A DNA stretch of 64,000 nucleotides from Sycobia sp. Sy_11 (GCA_018907035.1 JACCIC010000002.1:1431001-1495000); one strand, 5' to 3'. Shown: positions 51,071-62,455, counted from the first letter of the stretch. The notes: generated by a model not told the origin, from the letters alone. Made by a program: numbers and translations.

Positions 51071-51099
51071 CATTGTCTGAATACTAAAATTACATAAAA

Positions 51100-51545
51100 A
51101 TGATTTATTGTAAATTACTTTTCACATTTCTTCTGATTTTCATTACAATTTCAATCAATTCTGGTAAGTAAGATTAAATTTTATGCTTTTATTGTATTGA
51201 AATTTTCTATAAAACAGCAATCAGACATGGGATAATCTTATTTTTCGAAATTCCAACCTAAAGAATTCAATAATTTGTCGCTGATCAATTTTTATAAATT
51301 TTCTTTATAGGGTGCAATAAATGGACATCAGGCACTATCTATATAGATAGTTCTGATATTTATCATAAATTATAATAGGGTTAAAATATCTAAATACCCA
51401 TATTTTTATTCTGATATGTGCCACCAAAATCCAAGAATGAAATTGTTGTATATAACATTTTCAAATAGCACGTTTCAAAACTTTTAATTTAGATACATAT
51501 CCATTTGTCGTTTAAAGGTTACTGTTAATAATTTACAAAAAAATA

Positions 51546-51583
<38 letters not shown>

Positions 51584-54500
51584 TATTTATTTTACAAAGA
51601 AAATTTACACATATGTAAAACTTAATCAAATAAAGAGTAGTAAAAATTCAATTCGACAAACAGAAAAATGTAATGTTATGCTTAAAATATACGAGTGAGC
51701 ATAAGATTTGAATAGTTACCAGTTTTATAACGATATTACACCTGAAAGTAAGCATTCAAGTTTTGTTGTACGTATAGTTCCAATAAATAATTAACGAAGA
51801 AATAAGGATTTATTACGGGTTGTTCCACTCATTCATCTCTTAAAATCACTGTTATCTATATGCTATAGATATCGCATAATAATAGTCAATTCTATTATTC
51901 ACAAATATAGTAAATTTATTTCATTTTAAAGTATATAACTGGAATGCCGATTTCTTTTGTTTGGAAAACAAAATCTTGAACAGAAAGTAGATTGAACGGA
52001 ATTTAAAAGGAAAAACATATACCTTAATGTAGAAAATGCCTTATGCTCCAATTTACGCTCTATAAAAAAATAATTGATTCAAATTAAAATCCTTTCTCTC
52101 GCATATATATTGTTAACTTTCATTATTTCAAATATTCATGAAAATACATATTTTCTTATTTTAAATAGAATAACTTCGTTTCCTCCTATAATAAATTAAT
52201 TACATTAAATATAATTCCGGATAAAGAAGGTAGGCCCTGAGATTTTACAGAACTTATTTCGGATGCAATCGTAATTATGATTTTGGAACAACTCCGTCAC
52301 TTACGAGTTGCGGCCTCGACGGAATTTATTCTTTTCAACCATGGCTCAAAAAGTACTGCGCAATAGTTGTCGAACAGGCTAAGCAGATTTGTTTTTTTTC
52401 TTTTTTTAATCGAATTAACAGAATCTGTATTCCCATATTGCAAAAAAAGATAAAAAATTTGAATTAAAAAATAATATATATTTTGGAGTATTCTATCTTG
52501 AAGATATACGTTTGAGGTATGTATATGTAATTTTACATAATGTAAAACATATATGTAATTCAAACGAACTGAATCACAGTGAAAAAGTTTTATTTAGTTT
52601 CCAGCATAAAGAGATTTGCATTTTTGGCTGAAATTTCCATTTGCTTTAATTTAAATTAAATTAAAGTTCTAATGTGAAATTTAGTCATGAAAGAAGCTCC
52701 AAAGTTGTGATCAAGATTGAAATCAAAATTATCGTTATATCTAAAATTCAACTATTTTCACAATGGCCATATTTAAGTGCCGGTCTCGGTTTTGAGAAAA
52801 TCAAACGAACTAGAACCTTCTGCTCGTGCTATATATTAATTTTTTTTCTTTTGCAGTCAATTTAGTTTTTTTAGTGAAGTATTTTATCTGAATATCTATT
52901 ATGTTTTGGCTTATTTTTTTATTTATGTAACAGGTTTGAAAGTGGAAGAAATTATTGGTGGCTACCCTGCATTTCACTCGGATTTTAAATATCAAGCTGG
53001 CATAGTGGGAAAATACAATCATTCTAATGTCCCTAATTTGCTTTGTGGCGCTGGCATCATTAGTGATTTTTTTCTAATATCATCCATCCGATGCTTTCTA
53101 TTCACAGCATTTGAATTGAGAAGGCTGAGATTTTACGCAGTTATAGGTCTAGATGTATTGTTATCCAAAATTGAAATTCTATATGACATTGAACAAATTT
53201 ATACACACTATTATAGCGAGAATTGGGATCAACATAACTTGGCAATAGCAAAGGTAAATAAAATGATGAAATAATCATAATATTTAACAACTATGATAAA
53301 AAAGAATGGGGGACGTTAATGCTTAATAAATATTAAATTTGAAAATCTTTCCAGTTAGAAAAAAGTTTGGATCTTCAGAATCGTCCAGATTTGGATTATT
53401 TAGAAATACCGCATAGCTTCGACATTTTCAATGGACAAGTGGGGGTTGTCGCGGGATTCGGAGTTTCTACGGTAAACCAATTACAAAAATATAAAAGACG
53501 AGAACAGATACGACTAACTACAAATACATCCCTAGCATTAAGATATACAAATGTTACAATTATTAATGGGATGAAAAATTTTTATCAACACTCATCTACT
53601 ACTGAATTAATATGCGGTGAAATGTCGAAATTCTTTACTCAACTATGTGGTATAATTTTACCTGATGAGATATACGAATTTCGAGGCGTTTGCAGAGTAA
53701 GTATTTTCTATAGTACTTCGTAAATTAAGACTAATATCCAAATTGATAAGTTCGATGGTTAATAGATTTCAACCAAAATTGGAATATTTTTAATGGACAT
53801 GCAATTGATGACTAAATTATATTTCTTTTCTATTCAATAAAGTTTTATTCAGTTTGAAAACGCCAATTTACAATTTTCATATATCTCCACTCAAGAATAT
53901 GTTTGAAATTGTTTTTCTACTAGAAATATTGTCACAAATATATCATCCGAAAATATTTAATATAAAATCGAGTTAGCGAATATTTGAAATAATGCTACGC
54001 GAAGATTAATTTGACTATTTCAAAAATCAATAGTAGATTAAACTATAATTTTACGAATTAAACTTTTATTAATGTTTCCTTCGTATAATATAAGCTAAGT
54101 TTTCATTTAGAATATAATTCTTTAATTTGTAGATTTTCCATCATATTTCAAACTCATATTTTTTCTTTTGATAATTAAGAACAATGAATAATTGTATCAC
54201 TATTTTAGTTTGTTCAGACGGCAGTACAATAATTTAAGAAAATTTGAAGAAAATGACAAAGCTGAATGAAGCTTGAAATATTTTTTTAAATCAATTGAGA
54301 GGTAGTAATATTTAGATAAAAGAATGTAATCACTCAACATTGAACAGTTGATTGTTTTCCTTCAGGAAACTAAAATATTATAATCTGCTTTCGTAATGAA
54401 ATTACTTGACTAAACATTAAAAAGCGTAGTCTGATTACAATTCAATTTGATTCTGATTAAAGAAAAGTAACTACAGATTTAATATTGTATCCTGAAAACT

Positions 54501-55594
54501 GTTTTTATAAACCTAAAAAGGCTTTACTCGGTAGAACAACAGTTTATTTAAATTAAATGAGCTCATCCTAAATCGATTCATTATGTTTTCGGTACAATTC
54601 AAAACTGCTATAAGCGTTAAAAAAATTTTCGTTCCATAAAATTAAATATCAAATATTATGTTAAATTATAATTGATGAACAATTTGAATATAAAAATTGA
54701 CATTTACTTTATAATAAATTACTCGAATAACGTGATATGCTAACAGGAATATTATTTACATTGCAGTGATGTATAAGAAGTTGAAGAAATTATTAAATAA
54801 TATAACAGACTAGTTAGAATTATTAGAAAATTATGCTACCATTTTTTTAAAAAGTACATTATAATCCAATTAATACTACAAAAATAATTATTTTTTATAC
54901 GTGTATGTTTTGAAACTCTTTACACTTTAAAAGGAAAAAATGTGTTGTTTTTTATGTTGAGTATTAAAAAATCGTTTCAAAATCTCTCAATTTTCTAAAA
55001 AAAAAACATCAAATGTGAAGACATATATATAGCGAATTCGCTTTTCAATGCAATAGACCTGCAGATATTGATTTCACGTGCTACTGAATTCTTTGATTTA
55101 AAATCTTTTGAACTGAATCGATTTAGTGCGAGAATTATGTCATAAGTATTGTATGAACTGTATGAGTAGTTACTTGAGCCCAAGAAGGTATTTGGTCTAA
55201 TTTCAGACATCCTTTATAATGACTGACAATAAACGCTTTCAAAAATAGGTTTCTCCAAACTTTCGGTTTTGGTTTTTATGTTTATGGGCAATTATTTCGA
55301 TTTATACACATATGAAATAAAATTTTTCAACTTTTCAAATTTTGATGTATATTGATCATTTATATTTTGCAGTGTGATATTGGTTCTCCGCTTGTTATTG
55401 ACAAAAAAGTTGTAGGAATTGTAAGCCAACACAGTAAAAATTGTGATGATATAACACATGGAACTATATATACAAAAGTATCAAACTACTGGTTCTTTAT
55501 TGAGGAACTAAAACGAGGAATACTTCTACATAATACAATCATTTATGAAAATCCTGTGCATATACCGACTCCAAAGCACCATCTCCGGACATAA
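51100..55594 (+). CDS. Gene D: secreted serine protease homologue (S1, catalytically dead)
   Basis: Exons 51100-51163, 52934-53253, 53355-53696 and 55373-55594; phases 1, 0, 0; 315 residues, the shortest complete member. The signal peptide starts MIYCKLLFTFLL. IIGGY is at residues 28-32, preceded by Glu. Cys59 and Cys75 match C42 and C58. All three triad positions are changed: Arg74 for His (SSIRC), Asn123 for Asp (HNLAIAK) and Ile245 for Ser. The normally invariant Gly before the catalytic-site Asp is Cys243, giving CDIGSPLV and an extra, possibly unpaired cysteine. Sequons YNHS and NVT are kept. The tail is short and ends in a basic stretch (KHHLRT). Introns are 1770, 101 and 1676 bases. 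Proteolytic activity is not expected; the function is unknown. Confidence 0.88.
51548..51582. repeat. (TA)n microsatellite in gene D intron 1
   Basis: About 17 TA units. Confidence 0.95.
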
Positions 55595-55644
55595 AATGAA
55601 AGCAAACTAATTATTTATAAATTAAAATTCAGTTCTAGATAAAA

Positions 55645-55650
55645 AATAAA
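55645..55650 (+). promoter_or_regulatory. Poly(A) signal of gene D
   Basis: AATAAA about 51 nt after the stop. The preceding AATTCAGTTCTAGATAAAA resembles the 3' flank of gene C (AATTCAGTTGTGG). Confidence 0.6.
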
Positions 55651-57185
55651 TGTACATATACATAATTTTTCTCGACTGAGAAATTAAAATATTATATTCT
55701 CACAACAATCTGGTGGATCCAAAGTGCAATTTTTCTTCCCAGAGAAGTAAAAGATAAAGTGCTCGAAAAATTACTCTTTCTCAGCCAATCGCAGAAGAAT
55801 TTTCTTTATTTTACATTTCAAGGAAAAAATAGAAAGAATGGAGAATATTACTCTATATAAACTTCTATGAAGTCCTTATGCGAAAACTAAAGTCATCTTT
55901 ATTTACAGAATATTTGGATTTAACATGCTTTTGTATCTACGTGCTATCCTTTTTTTTAATTGTACATTAAAGTCATAGTCCTTTTTTTGTTATATGGTAG
56001 CTCAAACTGCAGAAATTCAAAACAATATTTTTAAGTAGCAATAGTTACATTACTTTAATGTAGGCAACTTCCGAATTATATATTAATTATATATTAATAA
56101 TGTTCATCACAAATTAAAAATTTATTTACTATTTATAGAAAAAAAAAGGTATAAAATAGTTCTGATTTTTTTTTCGAATTTTCTCAGTTTCTAATACATG
56201 CTTATACAATCAGAGCTCTATCAAATTTCTGATTTTAATCATATTCAAGCATATAGAAATATTGGGAAATATTTTTATACATCGCCAGTCAGTTATTATT
56301 ATATAAAAATGATTCTACTGAAACTACAATATTCAGATAATTATCATGTCGATAATTCTTATTTGCAAAAATATCCATATGAGATTTTATTTAAATATTT
56401 ATGTGAAAGTTGCGATGTGAAAATTTTTTCCAATATATGAAGAGTCTTTTTTATTAAATCTCATCAATAAGGGACTTATATTTATTATACGAAACGAATA
56501 AACGACTAAAAGAAAAGTTAAAACGAAAAGTGAATTTTCTAAAAAAAAGTTTCGAAGAATCACAATATAGTGGTGTAATCTGCTGTATATTTGCCTAAAT
56601 AAAACAAATAAGAAATAATAATAAAAAATGATAAAAAAACTAGTAATGAGGTTTGCTATTTGAACACCCTTTACTATATTTATGAAATTGGAAATATTTG
56701 TATTATTATAAATAATAATTATATTAATCATAGATGAGTAATAATAATAGAAAAATATATTATTTTTGGAAGTAAGTTACAATAATATTAAAAATGAAAA
56801 GGCATAGAAAACGCGTACCTACATTCGGATGATTCGAATCCTGCTCTAACAATGTATGATTTACTTAGTTTGATCGAAACAGGCCATGATCTATTGAGAC
56901 CAGAGCTTTTTGTGCGCGGGATTTAGAATTGAGCTTTAAATCATCAAGCTTTCAATTTTAATATATACGTTTGAGATTTTTCCATTGATAATCGACATCA
57001 AAAAATAATCGAAATAAACTTTAAAATTATTATTTCTCTAGTTGAGAACCATGTAAGCAAAAAATATATATTGAACTGGTATGTCAGGCTCGCATGGCTC
57101 AGTATTGGTTGTAAAAGAACACATCATTGCAAGAAGATCTCTCAGTATCTCTCTTTGGCCTATAAAGGACCACGAGTCCTTAGGC
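55651..57185. other. AT-rich intergenic DNA after gene D
   Basis: No coding exon or RNA gene recognised. Open frames at 56198-56440 and 56399-56731 overlap on opposite strands and match nothing known. Confidence 0.55.
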
Positions 57186-57310
57186 TCTAATAAATACAAT
57201 TCTAAATTCAATGGATAGTGCGGAATGAGCCCGCGTATTGTCTTGACGAAGAAGCCATACTTCTCCTTCTACAATTCGGATTTTTTTGTGAATCATCCTC
57301 AACATCTTCT
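57185..57310 (-). pseudogene. Mariner transposase fragment
   Basis: One minus-strand frame reads KMLRMIHKKIRIVEGEVWLL, then RQDNTRAHSALSIEF. This matches the region around the second catalytic Asp of mariners (a W-x-L-x-x-DNAPxHxAL motif), with the Asp kept. It abuts the gypsy relic on the same strand, implying nested or juxtaposed insertions. Confidence 0.45.
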
Positions 57311-57920
57311 CAGACATCTTGAAAATGCTTCAACTGCTCAAATAATATGAACAACTTCAAAGAATTTGATCCATAAAGTGCCTCTAGACTTTCTCCCCAA
57401 TTCCATCGAACCCCGCCTATCGAGAGATCATATAAAGCCCGATATTGCTCCGTAATCCTATTTATATTTATACATGTGGAACAGAAATTCACTAGACGGA
57501 GGAAACATTCGAATGTTTTTGTGTTTCTCCATCTTAAGAATTCATGAATGACCTTTGATTTAATGGCGTCCGTTATCTTACAGTCTTTGTTTAAAACATA
57601 ACCCAATATCCTCACAGCTAAATTGTATTTTATCGAAATTTATTGTAACGCCTTTGTCTATTCTCTGAAATAAGTATTATAGATATTTTTTTGAACGTTC
57701 GATAATATCTATAGCCATACTTCCATGGAGTCGATAACGAAATCCTCATATCCCGTTATAACTTGTGCGAACGCATGGTTTAAGGCTATATTGTCCTTTA
57801 AGCCGAATACGCTGATGAATTTTTCGCCTTATTTTTTCGTCATGTATGCCTGAGTTATTTGAATTCACACGGCCCTGATCGCAGTCTGTGATTGACATTT
57901 TTGCACGTAGTATACACATG
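57310..57920 (-). pseudogene. Ty3/gypsy reverse transcriptase relic
   Basis: On the minus strand, decayed RT motifs appear in order: FGLKDNIALNHAFAQVITG (the FGLxNAPxxFQ region), DFVIDSMEVWL at the place of the YxDD box (both aspartates lost), then ILGYVLNKDCKITD (the LGHxVxxDG motif), KVIHEFLRWRNTKTFE and FLRLVNFCSTCI (the LRSFLGLxxYYRRFI segment), and VRWNWGESLEALYG. At least one stop interrupts it. It is clearly non-functional. Confidence 0.7.
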
Positions 57921-58129
57921 TTTGATTTGTTCTCTGTTGTTCGAACCTATTTAAGCGCTCTAGTACGACCAGCGTTCCTGCCTTGTCCATTCTGGGAAGC
58001 AATTTAATATGTCCCGGTCGACATCGATGATTCATTCTATCGTTTTCTGGCTTTATTTGACTATGAAACAGTCTTTCGTTATTATGGCTATCAGAATGAA
58101 ATTTAGTAAATAATCGTTACCCCCTTGTA

Positions 58130-58500
58130 TTTGCAAATGGTTTGCTTTTCGTCGGTGAATAAATTGAAATTGCATAGGATCTACAAAGTAGACACCGGTA
58201 CAAGTATTAGGAAGATAGTCAATGAGCATATCTCCGAATATGAAAAAGTAAATGCGATACACTTCGATAACGGGACCCAATTCACATCTCCGAAGTGGGT
58301 AAATAGACCTGAACAGCAATGGATACGAAACTTTTGTCATGGATTAGGCACTTTCAGATCAACGCGATCTAGGAAGTCCCCTTCAGGAAGTCGTGTATAA
58401 ACAAAATGTACCACGCTACTATTGGCGCTAGCCCACATGAATTACACTTCAGTACTCATGAATTGATTTGGCAAAAACTACACATCTTACGCAGTGCGTA
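58130..58500 (+). pseudogene. Retrotransposon integrase relic
   Basis: Plus-strand remnant of an integrase core. HFDNGTQFTSPKWVN is the second catalytic Asp motif of LTR-retroelement integrases. After a frameshift near 58400, MYHATIGASPHELHF matches the downstream T-x-H-x-x-T-G-x-S-P-x-E-L motif. The segment expected to hold the catalytic Glu is not readable. It points away from the adjacent reverse transcriptase relic, so the two are not one collinear element. Confidence 0.65.
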
Positions 58501-59465
58501 AGACATAGGATATTTTACTTGTTCTTTATAAATATTGTATCCCCAATTCGCATTAGCTAATTTCATTTGTACGAGTAATATAAAGAAAATTTCTTATGTT
58601 TTTCCATATGACTCGATCGTAAATTACTAAAAGAATAAGAACAATCTAAATAAGCTTAACAATTGGAAATCTATAAAAATTATCATCTGATATTAAATAG
58701 AAGTTGAACAAAAAAATTTACTTTTTTGACTAAATAATATTTCGACAGGAGCATGGTTGGACAAATTGCAAACATTTTACATGTTTCACATTTTCGTTTA
58801 AGATATACGAAGAGTTGAGAATATTTGCTAATATTAATTTTAGCGAAATATTTCAGCGTAAATAATTGAACAGCTCGAAATGTTCATTCAGCCCAAAACT
58901 CATGGCTGGATGAAAATAATAGAGGGAGACGGAGAGAGAAAGAAATTTTTCGAAGGTCCGTTCAATTAAAAATTTACCATACGTCCGTTTAATTAAACTT
59001 TTACCATACGCCCAATATTGTAAATACAAACTTTAAAACCAAAACAGCTCCCTCTAATGTTGAGCTGCAGGCTCATAATTTAAAGAAAACGATTTTGGTT
59101 GTAATTTTTGTCCAAAGCTTTGTTTTTTATCATACAGTAGATTTATGCCCTTTAATATTCCTTTCTGATCATGTAAACAGTAGGGAAAATTAATGCGCAC
59201 ACAAAATACTGAAATCGAAAAATATAAAAAGCAGAAGACCGATAAAAAACATTTCATTTTGACTTTTTATCATTTGAGCAAGCATGCGCCTTCTATCACA
59301 ATAGACTTACATAGTGATTTTACTCCTTCTTCATAAACAATAAGATACATAGATATACTATTGTACTATCTGCGCCATATGTTAAAGAGAATCTTTTACT
59401 TACTCTTATAATTTTTCCGAGGTAAGTCTCCCCTATCAATGATAGAAATACAACAAATATCTATC
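58501..59465. other. Intergenic DNA, nothing recognised
   Basis: AT-rich, no coding exon or RNA gene. Two near-identical short stretches (CAATTAAAxxTTTACCATACG) occur at about 58964 and 58990. Confidence 0.5.
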
Positions 59466-59469
59466 AAAT

Positions 59470-59586
59470 TCATAAATATTTTTAACGGTCTTACGGTCTT
59501 TATACCATAATATATTAAACTAAAATAATGACAGTCGGACTGTCCTTATTTATTATCACCCCCGAAGAATCTGGAATAAAACTTTT
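59470..59586 (+). repeat. R1 repeat, copy 3
   Basis: Same family as 31261-31376, with ATTTTTAACGGTCTTACGG, GACAGTCGGACTGTCC and ACCCCCGAAGAATCTGG. Confidence 0.75.
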
Positions 59587-59619
59587 ATAAAGTAATAAAA
59601 TTTTTATTACTAAAAATTA

Positions 59620-59722
59620 TATGTTAGTGAAGGACAACCTGACTGCCCCATCAACTTAAGTTCTCCTTTGGCGTCCAACGTTTCGAACCGCTACGCTTTA
59701 TCCTCAGGAACTAAACTTAAAT
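59620..59722 (-). repeat. R2 repeat, copy 4
   Basis: Plus-strand landmarks are GTGAAGGACAACCTGACTGC, CTCCTTTGGCGTCC and CCTCAGGAACTAAAC. It sits between R1 copy 3 and a reverse R1 copy, so here the family forms an inverted arrangement. Confidence 0.75.
59673..59711 (-). ncRNA. Hammerhead-ribozyme-like motif, copy 3
   Basis: Minus strand: GUUC, core CUGAGGA, stem II AAAGCG/CGGUUC (partly mismatched) with a UAG loop, GAAAC, GUU as candidate cleavage triplet, then GGAC pairing with GUUC. The core and cleavage residues fit a hammerhead, but stem II carries mismatches. Confidence 0.42.
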
Positions 59723-59814
59723 TAAGTTTATTATTAAATCTATTTGATTATTTTTATTATTTATATTTTATTTTATTATTTTTAATTTTTAATCTAATTT
59801 ATTTTTATTAATAC

Positions 59815-61209
59815 ATTTTATTTCAGATTCTTCGGGGGTGATAATAAACAAGGATAGTGTTACGGACTCACAAGAACTTTTATTTTAAAAAAGTACAATT
59901 TTTAGTGTGTAATTTTATATCTATTTCAATATTCGATTTGTAACTTTAGAGATATTTTAAATATATTAATTAATAATTGTATATCTATTTTTTCAATGTT
60001 TTAGTTTGTAAGAGTAAATATATTCTTAAATGTTTTAGTTTGTAATTTTATATATATGCTAAGAAAAGTTTATAATATTTAATTTTTAAATTATTATGAA
60101 TTCAATATATGTATTTATACCTTGTAGTTTGTAAGATTTATCGTAATTCTGTTAAGTATTTGTGTAGAGTTAAATTTAATAGTTTAAAGTATAATTGTAA
60201 TCGGGAACTAATACGATAAAAATAAAATCTTTAAATAACGTTTCACGCGTAATAATATATAGGCTCGATAAACTATATATTTTAAATAAACAAAATACGT
60301 TCTCTGTATCGTCATATCGAGTCCCATATAGAAAAGAGAAATATAACGCGATCTCTCGTACTCTTAAACTTCGGACAAAGTGGCTTCGCGTGCGTCAGCA
60401 ATTGAGCGAATTATAATATTAAACTAATGTACAGCAGAGATTGGAAATTTACAGATATTCGTTTTAAAATAGTAAGTTCATGAAAAATTACTTCGTGATT
60501 TTTTATTATGTAAGAAATAAGAATCATAGTTACTACTATTATAGTTTATAGAAACGATCGCCAGCGAACTCTAGCTATAAGCCCAACTATATGTACACAT
60601 AAGGTATATGTTTGATCCGTGCCGTGACGGGAAAACCGAAGATTTTGCCTTAAAATAGCTTGTATACGGAATCACACATAAGGTGAGCGAATACTTGCTA
60701 TGGGAAAATCTTGAGGTTTTCAAAAGAGTTCAGCAGGTTATGCTTCCTAAAAGCAACGATCCGTGCTGTGACGGGAGCTTCCTAATATTTTCGTTAAAAA
60801 AGGTATTTTACGGACTTTGGTCGTATTCTAGCTTTGAGAAAATATAGGGAAGTTCGAAATCAGGTGACGTGTTCGGCTTGCCACCTCGGGCTCTCCGACC
60901 GTCAGGCTGCGCGAGAGTTTAGGCTGCGTTCGGCGAGTGAAGCTTATCGCTCGAAATTTGACCCCATTGGGAGTAGAGTTTATAAAAGCGCGGTATGAGC
61001 GCTCGGAGATACATTCTTTTTCTGAACTCTGCTTAGCAAAGGTTATTGTATTAATTATATTTTGATTTATTAAATTCAATTATTAATTTAAATATATTTT
61101 GTATTGTTATTTTCTTATTGTCATAATCTAACATCCCAGCGTATTTTTAGTTTAATATGTTATGGTATAAAACCGTAAGACCAATAAAAATATTTATTAA
61201 TTTATTTCA
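59815..61209 (-). repeat. R1 repeat, reverse copy split by an LTR
   Basis: The first half (59815-59857) is the reverse complement of the R1 3' half (AGATTCTTCGGGGGTGATAA). The second half (61134-61209) is the reverse complement of the R1 5' half (TTAGTTTAATATGTTATGG, then ACCGTAAGACC). The two halves join neatly if 59858-61133 is removed. Confidence 0.7.
59858..61133 (+). mobile_element. Solo LTR inserted in an R1 repeat
   Basis: A 1276-bp segment bounded by TGTTA and TAACA, the usual inverted LTR termini, and interrupting an R1 repeat. Near its right end are TTTATAAAAGCGCGG (TATA box, about 60980), GCTCGGAGATACATTC and a downstream T-rich stretch, fitting an LTR promoter and R-U5 on the plus strand. 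It contains a direct repeat GATCCGTGCxGTGACGGGA near 60615 and 60760. No internal coding region follows. The expected 4-5 bp target duplication is not visible (GATAG left, TCCCA right). Confidence 0.6.
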
Positions 61210-62269
61210 ATACAGTCGATATAAGTACAATTTTTAAGTTTAAGATATTGATCAAATTCAAAACAATATAGTAAAGTGTAGATGTTCACGAATCACCCAC
61301 CTCAGATCAAAAATATTAGGATAAAAAGTGTGATCTTTATATAGTTATATAGACTTTATATAGACATAGTTTATATAGTTATATAATCTTTATATAGACA
61401 TAGTTTTCAATACATAGAAGCTAATAAATAAACTAAAAATATTTTGTGGTTACAAATCAATTTATGAAAAATTTATGCATATGGCTATTGTTACATTCGC
61501 AAATTTTTAGTGGTAGCAAAAAATAAATGAATATGCAGAAAATATCAAATTTCGCTAGAAAAGAGATTTTTGATCATTTTCATTAGATTTAAGAGTATAT
61601 TGTCTTTTTCTGAACAAATTCAACTATAATTCATGCATTCTTAGAGATTTTTGGTCAAAAAAGTAGGAAATGCAATCAAAATTTAGAGCGCTCACAAGTT
61701 CAATATATTAACAACCATATAATACTTGTATATATTGAATTTTTAATAGGAATTCCTTCAACTGTCAAACTCGAGTTTCATTACAAAGCACCTCCAAAAA
61801 AAAATAATGTCTTTGATACAGCATTAAATGATATTGCATACATGTATATTAATTATAATATAATTAATCAATAAATTATTATACAATTCAGTACTAATAC
61901 GAAAGATTATAATAGAAATACATAATTAATGAAGCAAAGGAAATAACTATGTACTAGATAAAATCTACATGTAATTATATCATTATATTATCTTACGTAA
62001 AGAATTGAACAATTCTGAATACCAGTTAGCTTTATGAATTGCAAGTATAAATCCATAATTAAGCCTTCCACATGTATATTGTCTAACTAATAGGAACATA
62101 AATTATCTATGTTGTAGAATATTAGAAAAAAATGAAAACAATTATTATCAAACAAAAAAATCGAGGAAGCACAATGGAAAAAAACAAAATGTCTACGTCT
62201 AATTGGAACTTTAAAACAACAAACAGAATTTACCTACATGAAATAGTAGCAGATGACGATATGCAAGGA

Positions 62270-62274
<5 letters not shown>

Positions 62275-62334
<60 letters not shown>
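62275..62334. repeat. (TA)n(TG)n compound microsatellite
   Basis: About 18 TA units followed by about 12 TG units. Confidence 0.95.
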
Positions 62335-62335
<1 letters not shown>

Positions 62336-62415
62336 ACATATATTTAAACTTCAATTTTATGTGAGTTTATTATACTCTGTGCTTCAAAAGTATGAAAATT
62401 TTAAGGTTTTAAATG

Positions 62416-62416
<1 letters not shown>

Positions 62417-62455
<39 letters not shown>
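62417..62455. repeat. (TA)n microsatellite
   Basis: About 19 TA units. Confidence 0.95.

Noticed and set aside
17148..55594. Calling the array active trypsins or chymotrypsins
   Set aside because: His and Ser are replaced in all four complete genes, so only the fold is supported.
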